The notes below the pieces were generated by a model. It made no database searches. It was not told the DNA's origin and saw only the letters and a list, made by a program, of their open reading frames with translations. A stretch of 64,000 nt of DNA, taken from JAFDZV01 sp035549015 (lineage in GTDB: Bacteria > Bacteroidota > Ignavibacteria > OLB7). Shown one piece after another: positions 50,519 through 60,955 of the stretch; position 1 is the stretch's first letter, and the number at the start of each line of letters is the position of its first letter. The position numbers and the translations under genes are program-made. The stretch is taken from positions 1 to 64,000 of the forward strand of contig DASZRW010000111.1 in NCBI GenBank assembly GCA_035549015.1. The letters are read 5' to 3'.

Positions 50519-51139
50519 ATGACACGAGTAGAAACCAAAGGGCGGGTGGTGAACGAATCGGAGACCTTCACACGGTTTCTGGAGGGAGATGATGCCGCCT
50601 TCATGGAATTGTTCGACCGGTACGATCGGCGCCTCCGGATGTACTGCCTGAAGATCGTGAGCAACCAGGAGGTTGCCGAGGATCTGGTGCAGGAGTTGTG
50701 GGAACGGGTGATCAAGATGCGGAACAATCCCACCGAGGTGCTGGAGCCCGCCCGTTATCTGCTTCGCATGGCGCGCAATCTCTGCCTGAAGTATATCGGC
50801 CGCGAGCGTCGCCATACGTCGCTGGATGACCTGTACGAATCGGATCACCCCACGGAGTCGGCTCACGAGCCTTCTCATCTCGAGGAGCTGGTGAAGCTCG
50901 CGCTGGAGCAGCTCCCGTTCGAGCAGCGTGAAGTGTTGACGCTGCACAACTACTGCGGCTATGGTTATGAGGATATCGCCGCGATTCGGGGTGAGACGCT
51001 GGGATCGGTGAAGATGAGGGCGATGCGGGCGCGGGCGCGAATCGGCCGCATCATTGCCGCCTTCCTCGCGTTGGGAAGTGAAGGTGAAGAACGTCCGAAT
51101 CCGGATGCTGAAATGTTTATCGGAGGAAGCAATCAATGA
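50519..51139 (+). CDS. ECF-type RNA polymerase sigma factor
   Basis: The 206-residue sigma-70 family protein has region 2 (FLEGDDAAFMELFDRYDRRL, AEDLVQELWERVIKM, PARYLLRMARNLCLKYI) and region 4 (LALEQLPFEQREVLTLHNYC, EDIAAIRGETLGSVKMRAMR), with no region 3, as in extracytoplasmic-function sigmas. It redirects RNA polymerase to a small regulon, normally held by an anti-sigma. The next gene overlaps its stop by ATGA and is the likely anti-sigma. The upstream AAGGTAACGC repeat suggests autoregulation and control of the divergent surface protein. Confidence 0.93.
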   Translation: MTRVETKGRVVNESETFTRFLEGDDAAFMELFDRYDRRLRMYCLKIVSNQEVAEDLVQELWERVIKMRNNPTEVLEPARYLLRMARNLCLKYIGRERRHTSLDDLYESDHPTESAHEPSHLEELVKLALEQLPFEQREVLTLHNYCGYGYEDIAAIRGETLGSVKMRAMRARARIGRIIAAFLALGSEGEERPNPDAEMFIGGSNQ

Positions 51140-51957
51140 ACCAGATCGAACGTGAAGAGCTTGTCGAGCGCTATCTGGCGGGAGAGATGAGTCAGGCACA
51201 GGAGGCCGACTTCTTTCTCAACGTCGCCGTGGATGGCGATCTGCAGCGCACGCTGAAGGCGTTTCAGGTCATGGATCGCTTCATCCAGGGTGATCGCGAG
51301 CACACGGCTGCCGAAACCGGCCGCTACCGCCAGCGCATCATGGGGATTCTGGCCGCGACGCCGGGTGCAGCCATCGGTACGGTCGCCGGCACGGCGGCAG
51401 GCTCCTCCTCCGGCGCAGGTGCTGCCGGAGCCGCCGGTACGGGAGCAGCCTCCGGCGCTTCCACGGTTGGTGCTGCGGCTGCGGGCGGATTCCTGAAGAC
51501 GGTGGTTGCCGTTGTTGTCGGCGGCTCGCTCGTTGGCGGTACGGCGCTCGTGATCAATCACTATCAGGCGCCGGAACCTGTTCGTGTTGTTGCTCCGGCC
51601 ACGGAGTCGCCGCGGATCCTTCCCCCCACGATTTCCGCACCTCCGGCAGCCGCCGCACCTGCAGCCGCCGCACCGGCTGCCACTGCGCCCACAACGGGCG
51701 CGCCGGCCGGGACGCCGTCGCAGGTGCCCGCGGCCGATGGGGCGGGGCCCGAGGGCCAGGCCGCGGCTTCCGGCGATGTGAACGGCATCGCCCAGCATCG
51801 GCCGCATCGTGCAAACGTGCGCTCCGGCTCTGCACATCAGGCCACTGCGGCATCGGGCCATACCAGGCCCACACAGCCGGTGAAGCTGGGAACCACGAAC
51901 ACGTCCACCCCGATGCGGGTCACGGTTGATGACTCGAAGGCCAATGGGAAGAAGTAG
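51136..51957 (+). CDS. Putative membrane anti-sigma factor
   Basis: The 273-residue protein overlaps the sigma gene stop (ATGA), so the two are translationally coupled. The N-terminal 60 residues (REELVERYLAGEMSQAQEAD, then NVAVDGDLQRTLKAF) look like the sigma-binding domain of FCB-group anti-sigma factors, with no zinc HxxxCxxC motif. An Ala/Gly-rich linker (about 75-112) leads to one transmembrane helix (FLKTVVAVVVGGSLVGGTAL). A long Pro/Ala-rich, probably periplasmic, C-terminal tail ends in a basic stretch. The function is inferred from position and layout, since sequence similarity is low. Confidence 0.7.
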   Translation: MNQIEREELVERYLAGEMSQAQEADFFLNVAVDGDLQRTLKAFQVMDRFIQGDREHTAAETGRYRQRIMGILAATPGAAIGTVAGTAAGSSSGAGAAGAAGTGAASGASTVGAAAAGGFLKTVVAVVVGGSLVGGTALVINHYQAPEPVRVVAPATESPRILPPTISAPPAAAAPAAAAPAATAPTTGAPAGTPSQVPAADGAGPEGQAAASGDVNGIAQHRPHRANVRSGSAHQATAASGHTRPTQPVKLGTTNTSTPMRVTVDDSKANGKK

Positions 51958-52149
51958 GATGGCTCAACCGGCCTGAAGGCCCTGCGGCATCGGGAGGAGG
52001 CAGGCTCGCGAGTGCCGACGATGGAAAGATCATAATTGCTGCCGTCAGAAAGCGGGGCCCCGGTGCTGGGTCCCGTTTCGATTGCGGCCGCTGCATGTGG
52101 TGAATCACTGCGCTGCTGCAGTGGAGAACGAACGGCGGAGAAATGAACA

Positions 52150-52181
52150 GGGGCTCCCGGTATCGAACCGGGAGCCCCTTT
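52150..52181. terminator. Bidirectional terminator, anti-sigma/ald
   Basis: GGGGCTCCCGG and CCGGGAGCCCC form a perfect 11-bp stem with a 7-nt loop followed by TTTCTC on the plus strand. It separates the anti-sigma gene from the convergent alanine dehydrogenase gene. Confidence 0.85.
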
Positions 52182-52223
52182 CTCACTATGAACCGGTAGG
52201 AGCATGGCGTGCCGTACGGCCGG

Positions 52224-53339
<1,116 letters not shown>

Positions 53340-53662
53340 TGCTGAGGTCTGTTGCGTTTAGGGTTGAGTCTATCAGACTGTGTCAGTTGTGTCGTGTTCC
53401 AGTGGGGACTGTCGAACAACGTGCTCCGTGCGCCGCATCGCGGCCGCATGGCATCGGATCGTTATCGAACAGTCCGCGATGTCGACGGAGCCCAACAGGG
53501 TGTTGGAGCGAAGAGCCTGCAAATATAGACGAACGGAGTCTTCCGGCGAAGGGAGGCGCCGGCGGATATGCATGCCGGCTGCAGGCTGGCCAGGGGGCGG
53601 GAAGGGGATCGTGGGAAAGCAAAGGCCCATCCACCGGTTGCGATGGATGGGCCTTTGAAGCT
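53340..53662. other. Spacer upstream of ald, with the bacilliredoxin terminator
   Basis: No gene is supported here. The left part is the ald promoter region (minus strand), without a recognisable motif, and the right part is the terminator at 53621-53656. Confidence 0.45.
53621..53656 (-). terminator. Terminator of the bacilliredoxin gene
   Basis: AAAGGCCCATCCA and TGGATGGGCCTTT form a perfect 13-bp stem with a 10-nt loop just past the stop of the minus-strand gene. The minus-strand T-run is CCTTTGCTTT. Confidence 0.85.
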
Positions 53663-54094
53663 TCATGCCTTCACGGCGCAATGGGCGTCGAAGGCGTCCT
53701 TGAGGTTCTCCGCGATCATCTGCGCGGTGCGCCCCTCGATATGGTGGCGCGGGATCATGTGCACCACCGTGCCGTCGCGCATCAGCGCGATCTGCGGCGA
53801 GGAGGGAGGGAACCCGAGGAAGTAGTCGCGTGCACGCTGCGTTGCCTCGCGGTCCTGCCCGGCGAACACGCTCACCACATGGTCCGGCAGCGTGCCGTGC
53901 TGCAACGCCAGGCGCAGCGCGGGGCGCGCACTGCCGGCCGCACATCCGCAGACGGAGTTCACGAAGACGAGTGTTGTTCCCGGCTGCGCAATCGCGGCGT
54001 CCACGGCCTCCGGTGTCAGCAGTTCGGTTACACCGATGCTTGTCAGTTCGTCACGCATCGGCTGCGTAAGCGTTGGGTCATAAAGCGGAAGCAT
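53663..54094 (-). CDS. BrxA/BrxB-family bacilliredoxin
   Basis: The 143-residue protein is a thioredoxin-fold bacilliredoxin (YphP/YqiW family). The diagnostic CxC motif CGC (in TLVFVNSVCGCAAGSARPAL) lies at about 49-51, and SPQIALMRDGTVVHMIPRHH follows. Family members remove bacillithiol from oxidised protein Cys residues. AAGGAG sits just before the ATG at 54094. The presence of the gene hints that the host makes bacillithiol or a similar thiol, but no synthesis gene is in the window. Confidence 0.93.
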   Translation of the reverse strand: MLPLYDPTLTQPMRDELTSIGVTELLTPEAVDAAIAQPGTTLVFVNSVCGCAAGSARPALRLALQHGTLPDHVVSVFAGQDREATQRARDYFLGFPPSSPQIALMRDGTVVHMIPRHHIEGRTAQMIAENLKDAFDAHCAVKA

Positions 54095-54442
54095 GAATCT
54101 CTCCTTCGGTCAGCGTCTGTTGAGTAGGCTCCAGATTTGATAGCGGACAACCGCTAAACATACGTTGTGTGGTGTAGACGATAAAGCGCATTCGCCGCGT
54201 GTAATATATCCTTAAGAATTTCTGCCGCGATGTCCGCAGTCGTCCGAACGGTCCACCTGCGTAACGCGGTTCTTCGCGGTGGGCTGCCTCCCCGGCGGTT
54301 CGCCTTCGCGGCGTTGTCCTTCGGCTGCAGTGCTGCCGGCTGCACTGCTGTCTACAGTGCTCTCCGTTGGGTGCCTGTGCCAATCCGTACGGCTTCGTAC
54401 CTTTGCGCCTCGATATCATTCCCGTCACTGAATGCCGTTCCA
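54095..54442. other. Divergent spacer, bacilliredoxin/flavin reductase
   Basis: No gene is supported. The plus-strand frame is open from 54230 but lacks homology before 54443. An AT-rich stretch (TGTAATATATCC, about 54199-54210) is a candidate promoter area. Confidence 0.4.
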
Positions 54443-55414
54443 ATGCGACACATCGATCCTGCAACGATACATCACTCCGAATCGCATCGCTATCTGCTCG
54501 CCGGCGTCGCGCCCAGGCCGATTGCCTTCGTGGGCACGGTGGATGGCGAGGGGCGCCCCAATCTCTCCCCCTTTTCCTTCTTCAATGCCTTCGGCGCCAA
54601 CCCGCCAGTGGTTGCCTTCTCCCCGGCCAATCGCGGCAGCGATGGAACGCAGAAGCACACGTACTTCAACATTCGCGCCACCGGCGAGTTCACCGTCTCC
54701 GTGGTTTCCTATTCCATGGTGGAGCAGGTGAGCCTCGCCTCCGGCGACTTCCCGGATGGGATCGATGAGTTCATCAAGGCCGGCTTCACCAAGCTCCCCT
54801 CGCACAAGATCAGGCCGTTCGGCGTTGCGGAGTCGCCGATGGTGATGGAGTGCCGGCTGCTTCAGTACGTGCCGCTCGGCAACGGCCCCGCATCGGGGAA
54901 CCTCATGATCGGCGAGGTGGTGATGTTCCATATCCGGGAGTCCGCGTTCGAGGGGACCTATCTCAACGCCGAGCGCCTGGATCTGGTTGCCCGCATGGGG
55001 GGCCCGCTCTACTGCCGCGCCAGCGGGCCGGCGGTATTCTCGCTCGCCAAGCCGACGCATCCCGGCATCGGCTTCGATGCGCTTCCTGAATATCTCCGCA
55101 CCAGCGCCATTCTCACCGGCAACGACCTGGCGAAGTTCGCCGGCGTGAAGAGCTATCCGGAGATCGGTGCCGTGCGCGACTTCTGGAACGCACTCCTCGC
55201 TTCGGAGGAGGCGGCGGTTCCCGATGCGTTCGAGATCGAACTGCGCGTCGGCGCCGCCGATCGCGCACTCGCGATACTCGCCGCCCGGGTTCGCGGCGGG
55301 GAGGATTTCGTATCGCTCCGCGATGAATTGCATCGCGTTGCGCAGGCCTATCTCCGGACCGGTAACGTCGAGCGCGCCTGGCACTGCGTGCTGGCCGAGG
55401 ATGCGCTCGGTTGA
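54443..55414 (+). CDS. Flavin reductase-like (FMN-binding split barrel) protein
   Basis: The 323-residue protein has the flavin reductase-like fold in its first 200 residues: SHRYLLAGVAPRPIAFVGTV, NLSPFSFFNAFGANPPVVAF and KHTYFNIRATGEFTVSVVSY with the NxR/T FMN-phosphate contacts typical of the family. Residues beyond about 205 form a helical extension (AILTGNDLAKFAGVKSYPEI, then a tail) not found in minimal members. The start at 54443 (MRHIDPATIHHSESHRYL) is taken from homology. Such proteins bind FMN and act as reductases or oxygenase partners; the substrate is unknown. Confidence 0.88.
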   Translation: MRHIDPATIHHSESHRYLLAGVAPRPIAFVGTVDGEGRPNLSPFSFFNAFGANPPVVAFSPANRGSDGTQKHTYFNIRATGEFTVSVVSYSMVEQVSLASGDFPDGIDEFIKAGFTKLPSHKIRPFGVAESPMVMECRLLQYVPLGNGPASGNLMIGEVVMFHIRESAFEGTYLNAERLDLVARMGGPLYCRASGPAVFSLAKPTHPGIGFDALPEYLRTSAILTGNDLAKFAGVKSYPEIGAVRDFWNALLASEEAAVPDAFEIELRVGAADRALAILAARVRGGEDFVSLRDELHRVAQAYLRTGNVERAWHCVLAEDALG

Positions 55415-55509
55415 TCGGTGCATGCATTTCCGGGAATCCATGTGCTCATCGTGTGCCGGCCTTGCTGCGAGCGCGGCCGGACCAGTCTGCCAGCATCGGC
55501 CGTCAGCGT

Positions 55510-55948
55510 ATGAACAACGCCGCGCGGCAATCACTTCGCCGCCTCGCCATCTGTTTCGTGCCGTCCGTGCCGGCTGCGATCACGGCCGGCGGACAGGTAT
55601 GTATCGTCACGCGGGACAGCGTGGCCGTGAGTGGTGGGATCGTTCGCTTCAATCGGTGGCGGGCTGGGTTCCCGGAACGATCAATCCGGTTGCAGGAGAT
55701 ACCTGTGCAGGCTGGGGCCTGCGCGTGGCTCCGGGTGGTGTTCCCGGCGTCCACCACGGATACGAACTGGATATCGTCGAAACGTTGTTGATGGCCCGGA
55801 CGCTTCGTTGATGATTATCATCGGCGTCCAGTTGGCGGCATTCGGCTGGTACCAGACCTATTCGGACTTCGAGCCTCTCGGCAACTCGATTCACCCGGGG
55901 AGCACCTGGGCTCATGTGGGCGTTGGGTATACGCATCGGTTCCGGTAG
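55510..55948 (+). pseudogene. Probable broken outer-membrane protein gene
   Basis: Coding-like text is split over frames. A start-like MNNAARQSLRRLAICF (from 55510) with a signal-like stretch is followed in another frame by VAGWVPGTINPVAGDTCAGW and GYELDIVETLLMARTLR with a stop near 55811. In a third frame come MIIIGVQLAAFGWYQTYSDF and a C-terminus GSTWAHVGVGYTHRFR. The last piece looks like the closing strands of a beta-barrel. I infer one gene broken by at least two frameshifts, real or from assembly. No other gene lies in 55415-55997. Confidence 0.4.
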
Positions 55949-55997
55949 CACGGGACGGCGTATCCGTTGAGAACGCCGGTCCCATCATGCGATGCGA

Positions 55998-57356
55998 TTA
56001 CCTCCGCAGCGCAATGCGCAGCCACAGATACCCCAGCACACCGGCCAGCAGCGACGCGCAGAGGATGGCGAGCTTCGCCATTGAGGTGAACGGCTCCTGT
56101 CCGTTGAAGCTCAGCTCGGTGACGAAGATGGACATGGTGAAGCCGATGCCGGCGAGCATGGACGCGCCATAGAACTGCGGCATCGTTGTGCCGCGCGGCA
56201 TCTCGGCAACGCGTGTACGCACCGCCAGCCAGCAGAAGAGGAACACTCCTGCCTGCTTGCCGAGCAGAAGCCCCACGAACACACCGGGCGCGATGCCGTT
56301 GGCGAAGAGGTCGCCGATGCTGCCGCGCGAAATCGTTACGCCCGCGTTGGCCAGGGCGAATGCCGGCATGATGGCGTAGGAGACCCACGGCGCAAGCGCA
56401 TGCTCCAGGCGGATCAGCGGCGACTGTCCCTTCTCCGTCGCCTTCTCGATCTCATGCACCGCCTCCTGCCGCGTGCCCAGTTCCTCGTGCCCCGCCGTAT
56501 GGTGACCGGTGAGCATCCCGCGGTAGCGAGCGAGTGCCTTCTCCATGGCGATGAGCCACTGCGAGCCGTCGTACAGTGTGCGGACCGGAATGGCGAGGCC
56601 CATCATCACGCCCGCGATCGTTGCGTGCACGCCGGACTTGTACATGCAGAACCAGACCGGAATGCCGACAACCACATACCACAGCGGCGCGCGCACGTGA
56701 CGGGCATTCATGGCGATCGCGACAAGCCAGCCGGCGATTGCAAGAAGGAGCGGAAGGAGGGAGATCGATGTCGAGTAGAAGACGGCGATCACGATCACCG
56801 CACCCAGATCATCCGCGATGGCGAGTGCGAGCAGGAACACCTTGAGCGCGGGCGGGATGCGGCTGCCAAGGAGCGAGAGGACGCCGACGGCGAATGCGAT
56901 GTCCGTTGCCATTGGAATTCCCCAGCCGTACAGGCCGGGGCCGCCTGCATTGAATGCAGCATAGATCGCTGCCGGCACCGCCATGCCGCCGATCGCGCCG
57001 AGAATGGGGAGGGCGGAGCGTCTGAACGATGACAGGTGGCCGATCAGCAGTTCGCGCTTGATCTCGAGGCCGATGGCGAAGAAGAAGATCGCCATCAGCC
57101 CGTCGTTCACCCAGCCGTGCAGCGACATCGACGCATGCAGCGGTCCGAGTTCCATCGTTCCCGGGAGTTCGAGCAGATGGTGATACCAGTCCGCGATGCC
57201 GGTATTCGCAGCGAGCAATGCGAGCGCGGTGCAGGCAATCAGCACCATGCCCGGCATCTCCGGCCGCGCCAGGAGCGCCTTCACGCGCTCTACCCCTGCA
57301 ACGCGCCGTTCACTCGTGCGCTGCGATCCGTTCGGTCGTTGAGCGTTCCGTTTCAT
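55998..57356 (-). CDS. nhaA: Na+/H+ antiporter NhaA
   Basis: The 452-residue inner-membrane antiporter has 12 predicted helices and the NhaA hallmarks: DGLMAIFFFAIGLEIKRELL, GIPMATDIAFAVGVLSLLG, the paired Asp site AIADDLGAVIVIA, and SGVHATIAGVMMGLAIPVR. It exchanges Na+ for H+ to balance pH and salt. A hydrophilic loop (about 300-335, EELGTRQEAVHEIEKATEKG) is typical of the longer NhaA branch. The ATG at 57356 is chosen over 57413, which adds residues without homology; no ribosome site is obvious. Confidence 0.96.
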   Translation of the reverse strand: MKRNAQRPNGSQRTSERRVAGVERVKALLARPEMPGMVLIACTALALLAANTGIADWYHHLLELPGTMELGPLHASMSLHGWVNDGLMAIFFFAIGLEIKRELLIGHLSSFRRSALPILGAIGGMAVPAAIYAAFNAGGPGLYGWGIPMATDIAFAVGVLSLLGSRIPPALKVFLLALAIADDLGAVIVIAVFYSTSISLLPLLLAIAGWLVAIAMNARHVRAPLWYVVVGIPVWFCMYKSGVHATIAGVMMGLAIPVRTLYDGSQWLIAMEKALARYRGMLTGHHTAGHEELGTRQEAVHEIEKATEKGQSPLIRLEHALAPWVSYAIMPAFALANAGVTISRGSIGDLFANGIAPGVFVGLLLGKQAGVFLFCWLAVRTRVAEMPRGTTMPQFYGASMLAGIGFTMSIFVTELSFNGQEPFTSMAKLAILCASLLAGVLGYLWLRIALRR

Positions 57357-57640
57357 TGAACGGCCAAGATACTGCTGCGCCCGATATCCGGCGCTTCCGA
57401 GCGACGCCTTCAACCCGTGCCTTCAACCCATGCAACCGCACAGTGCGGGGGGCCGCGGCCGTGCATCCCGATGTTCCGTGGAGCGGATGCATGTGCCGTC
57501 TGCTTTGCGGGGGAGGATGAATCGGAGTTGCGGGTTCCGGCATCGATGGATATGTTGGGCCGCCGTACGGCAGCCGTTCCTGCGCCGCGACATGCGGCTG
57601 CAGGCTTCGGGCTCTCTGCAATCCCACATTCATCCTCGGC

Positions 57641-58312
57641 ATGCGATCGCACGCTTCTCACCGGCTTCAGGCGATCACGACGTTCGCAGCGGGTATCTGC
57701 CTGCTGGCCGTTCTTCACGCCGCGCGGGGCATGGCCGGTACGCCATGCGCGCCGCCGGCAATGGAGGGGGATTCCGTGCTCCGCTCTCCGCAGCGATGGC
57801 TGCCCGGCGGTGTTCCGGGCGTCGATACGGCGGCGGCTCCTGCGGCCGCCGCGGAGGAAGGGCGCGGATGGGATGCACGCGGGCGCCTGCAGTTCGGTGT
57901 CTCCTGGCTGCGCATGCATGCCGGTGCCGGCCTCCTTCCGCTCCTCTACATCGCTGCGAACTATCGTGTGAGCACGAATCCCGGCGCCGAGGGTGACCGC
58001 CGTCTGCGGCTCGGGGTTGGAGGGGAGATCGGTCTCTTCTATCTGTACCCGTATCTGCGCCTGGGCCCGGAGCTTCGATGGGGCAATGCCGTTGCGGAGG
58101 CGCATGCCGGCGCTGCCGCGGTGTTTCTGGTGGGGCCGGTAACGCCAGCCGGTGCGGGAGGGCTCTTCGCCGGCGGCTCGCTCGGCTTCATCCTTCCCGG
58201 CGGCGATCTGGATGGGTTCGAGTTCAATGTCGGATTCGATTACATCCAACTGCTCAACACAGCTCGTGCCGCAACTCCGATGCCGTACCTCTCCGCCGCG
58301 ATGCGGTTCTGA
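57641..58312 (+). CDS. Probable outer-membrane beta-barrel protein
   Basis: The 223-residue protein has a signal peptide (AITTFAAGICLLAVLHAARG) and a Pro/Ala-rich linker (about 30-75). The rest is alternating amphipathic strands (RLRLGVGGEIGLFYLYPYLR, GGLFAGGSLGFILPGGDLDG), ending in a C-terminal Phe (SAAMRF), the usual barrel-assembly signal. I recognise no specific family. The intergenic tandem repeat at 58324 follows directly. Confidence 0.65.
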   Translation: MRSHASHRLQAITTFAAGICLLAVLHAARGMAGTPCAPPAMEGDSVLRSPQRWLPGGVPGVDTAAAPAAAAEEGRGWDARGRLQFGVSWLRMHAGAGLLPLLYIAANYRVSTNPGAEGDRRLRLGVGGEIGLFYLYPYLRLGPELRWGNAVAEAHAGAAAVFLVGPVTPAGAGGLFAGGSLGFILPGGDLDGFEFNVGFDYIQLLNTARAATPMPYLSAAMRF

Positions 58313-58323
58313 GTAAGAGAGGG

Positions 58324-58436
58324 GTGATGAGTGATGGATGATGAGTGATGGATGATGAGTGATGGATGATGGGTGATGGATGATGAGTGATGGATGATGG
58401 GTTTGATGTGCATAACCCATAACTCCCATAACCCTG
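58324..58436. repeat. Tandem 14-bp (double heptamer) repeat
   Basis: GATGATGAGTGATG is repeated about five times from 58324 to 58401, with some copies having GGGTGATG, then come CATAACCCATAACTCCCATAAC inverse heptamers to about 58436. All units are variants of GTKATGR on one strand or the other, as at 4523 and 7010. Confidence 0.85.
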
Positions 58437-58488
58437 CCGGTGGCTCGCGGCGTTCTTCAACTCGGATTTTTTCTCCAGCGTATTCTCC

Positions 58489-60291
58489 ATGCCATATTCA
58501 ATCGAACAGACCGACGCACAACTGCCGGAGACAACGGCGCGCATCCGATATCGCCTGACCTTCCCGCAGGCCGCTCAGCATCTGGTTCACGTGGAGATGA
58601 ACGTGGTGAACGGCGAGGGGGAGCCGGTGGTTGCGATGCCCAACTGGATACCCGGCTCCTACAAGGTGCGCGACTTCATCGCCTATCAGGGTGATGTCGC
58701 GGCGCATGGGCCGGATGGCAAGGCGCTTGCCATGGAATGGATCGCGAAGAACCGGTTGCGCATTGCGGCGGGGGGGAAGAACTTCACGCTCCGCTACTCC
58801 TACTTCGGCAACGAGCGCTCCGTGCGGCAGACGCATGTCAATCGCGTTCATGCCTTCATCAACCCCGCCAACTGCCTCATGTATGTGGAGGGGCGGCTGG
58901 AGGAGGTGCACCATGTGGAGATCGAGCATGGATGGGCGCACGTCTCCACGGCGCTTTCGCCGGTGCGCGAAGATGTGTGGGGCGCGCTCAACTACGATAT
59001 CCTCGCGGACTCGCCGATCGAGATCGGCAGCCACTTCGTGGCCGCGTTCGAGCGGCATGGATCGATGCATGAGGTTGCCGTTACGGGCACGGGGGACTTC
59101 GATCCCGAGTGGCTCACCGAGCAGACGAAGCGCATCGTGGATCATGCGGTGTGGATGTGGGGATCGCTTCCGTACGATCGTTACGTGTTCATCATTCAGC
59201 TGCTCCCCGGGCAGTTCGGCGGATTGGAGCATGCGCGCTCCTCGGTCAACATGTTCGATTCCGAGTGCTTCAACGATCGCCGCCGGGTCGTGAAGCTGCT
59301 CACGCTCCTGTGTCACGAATACTTCCATCTCTGGAACGTCAAGCGCATTCGTCCGGTGGAACTGGGACCGTTCGATTACAACAGCGAGAACTACACGCCG
59401 ATGCTCTGGCTGGCCGAGGGTGTTACGTCGTACTACGACGATCTCATCTCCTACCGATGCGGCTTCCAGAGCCGGACGGAGTACCTGCAGACGCTTGCGG
59501 AGGATCATCTGGGCCGGCTGCAGGACATTCCGGGGCGCCGTGTCATGCCCATCAAGGAGAGCAGCTACCTGAGCTGGGTGAAGCTCTACATGCCGACGCC
59601 CGACTCCATGAATCGTACGGTGAGCTACTATCTGAAGGGGGGCGTGATCTTTCTTCTGCTGGACGCGTGGATCATCGCGGAGACCGGAGGTGCGCACCGG
59701 CTGGATGACGGCATGCGCGCTTTGTTCGCACGGTACTTGGAGGTCCCCGGTCGCGGAGTGAGCGAGGAGGAGTTCATCCAGATCGTCTCCGCTGCCGTCG
59801 GTGTGGATGTCGGCGTGCTGCTGCGCGGCTGGCTGAACACCGCCGACGAGCTTCCGATCGGCGCAACGCTTGCGCGCATCGGATTGGAATGGCGGCCTGC
59901 AACGGCCGAGACCGCCCCCACGTTCGGTGAAGGTCTGCCATATCAACCATCGCCTCCGGCCAGGCGCATCGGGGTGCAGACCGAGGAGATACGGAGCGGG
60001 CTGAAGGTGGCCAAGGTGTGGCGCGATTCGCCCGCCGAGCGGGCGGGGCTTGGCGTTGATGACGAGGTGATCGCCGTGAACGGCACGCGTGTCACCAGCA
60101 ATGCGCAGTTCAATGCGGTGATGCGCGGCGTCCTGGGGCAGCAGAGCGTTCGCATCACCGCGGCAAGCGAAGGGGTGTTGTACGATGCCACGGTGCAGCC
60201 GGAGGCACGGGAGACCTTCGAGCTCGTGGAGCAAAGCGACATGACGCCGGAAGTGCGTGCGCTGCTCGATCGCTGGCTGCAGCGGGCGTGA
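58489..60291 (+). CDS. M61-family peptidase with PDZ domain
   Basis: The 600-residue protein matches M61 glycyl aminopeptidases. It has an N-terminal beta domain (1-170), then the zinc site HEYFH within LLCHEYFHLWNVKRIRPVEL and the third-ligand region MLWLAEGVTSYYDD. The PDZ domain covers about 490-570 (RIGVQTEEIRSGLKVAKVWR, PAERAGLGVDDEVIAVNGTR). No signal peptide is seen, so the enzyme appears cytosolic. M61 enzymes cleave N-terminal Gly/Ala. A strong terminator follows. Confidence 0.94.
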   Translation: MPYSIEQTDAQLPETTARIRYRLTFPQAAQHLVHVEMNVVNGEGEPVVAMPNWIPGSYKVRDFIAYQGDVAAHGPDGKALAMEWIAKNRLRIAAGGKNFTLRYSYFGNERSVRQTHVNRVHAFINPANCLMYVEGRLEEVHHVEIEHGWAHVSTALSPVREDVWGALNYDILADSPIEIGSHFVAAFERHGSMHEVAVTGTGDFDPEWLTEQTKRIVDHAVWMWGSLPYDRYVFIIQLLPGQFGGLEHARSSVNMFDSECFNDRRRVVKLLTLLCHEYFHLWNVKRIRPVELGPFDYNSENYTPMLWLAEGVTSYYDDLISYRCGFQSRTEYLQTLAEDHLGRLQDIPGRRVMPIKESSYLSWVKLYMPTPDSMNRTVSYYLKGGVIFLLLDAWIIAETGGAHRLDDGMRALFARYLEVPGRGVSEEEFIQIVSAAVGVDVGVLLRGWLNTADELPIGATLARIGLEWRPATAETAPTFGEGLPYQPSPPARRIGVQTEEIRSGLKVAKVWRDSPAERAGLGVDDEVIAVNGTRVTSNAQFNAVMRGVLGQQSVRITAASEGVLYDATVQPEARETFELVEQSDMTPEVRALLDRWLQRA

Positions 60292-60345
60292 TCGTGCTCC
60301 CGCCGGGAGCGCGCCGCTCGTCACCGGCTGTGTATCACCATGCGC

Positions 60346-60380
60346 GAAGCGCGATCCGCACATCGTCCGGATCGCGCTTC
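60346..60380 (+). terminator. Terminator after the M61 peptidase gene
   Basis: GAAGCGCGATCCG and CGGATCGCGCTTC form a perfect 13-bp stem with a 9-nt loop, 54 bases past the stop, followed by TGTTGT. It also lies before the convergent gene at 60440. Confidence 0.85.
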
Positions 60381-60439
60381 TGTTGTCACATGCCGGCCTT
60401 ACCTGCGTTCGCGGCGGGTGAAGTGCCGAACCTCGGGAG

Positions 60440-60955
60440 CTACCGCGTTGCTGCGGCTCCCAATCTCCCCGCCATCAGAACTCCCACACCATACGAATGC
60501 CCGGATCCGTTGCCGATCATACCCAGCGGCGGAGTAGGATCCGGATCGAGATCGTTCGTGTTGCAGGCCAGGTTTGGCAGCTTCTCCTGATCGCCGAAGT
60601 CCTTCGGGTCCACATTGTCTCCCTCGGCTGCCTGGTACGTCATCTTGATCGTCTCCGTCCACTTCTGCGCATCCATTCCCTGCCACGCCTCTGCATCCTT
60701 CGGATCCTGCTCCGGTGGCTGCGGCCGCTGAAGTGCGTCATAGACCGTAACCTTGCAGGTCCAGAGTCCGATGCAGAGATATCCGTCAAGGCGTCCCAGA
60801 TTCCGTCCCGTGATATCGTACACGTGTGGGTACACTCCGTCGCAGCGGATGAAATAGATTCCCGGCGGAAGCACATAGATCGCGGACGCCTGCTTCACCC
60901 CGGCGATGAAGGTGAAGAGTGTGGCGATGACAAGGAAGAGTTTTCGCACTCGCAT
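60440..60955 (-). CDS. Small secreted hypothetical protein
   Basis: The 171-residue product starts at 60955, seven bases after GGAGG. A signal peptide (KLFLVIATLFTFIAGVKQAS, cut near Ala 23) is followed by YVLPPGIYFIRCDGVYPHVY then DITGRNLGRLDGYLC, which looks like a short beta domain, and CKVTVYDALQRPQPPEQDPK. The remainder is polar, and the C-terminus is Gly-rich. I recognise no family. It stands alone between the M61 terminator and the acetyltransferase region. Confidence 0.7.
   Translation of the reverse strand: MRVRKLFLVIATLFTFIAGVKQASAIYVLPPGIYFIRCDGVYPHVYDITGRNLGRLDGYLCIGLWTCKVTVYDALQRPQPPEQDPKDAEAWQGMDAQKWTETIKMTYQAAEGDNVDPKDFGDQEKLPNLACNTNDLDPDPTPPLGMIGNGSGHSYGVGVLMAGRLGAAATR

Noticed and set aside
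52150..52181. tRNA T-arm-like hairpin (loop TTCGATA on the minus strand)
   Set aside because: It mimics an acceptor/T-arm minihelix, but no D-arm or anticodon arm is nearby, and the position and T-run fit a terminator.
54230..54442. 71-residue N-terminal extension of the flavin reductase
   Set aside because: It is open by chance: there is no homology, the composition is atypical, and the family starts at the later Met.
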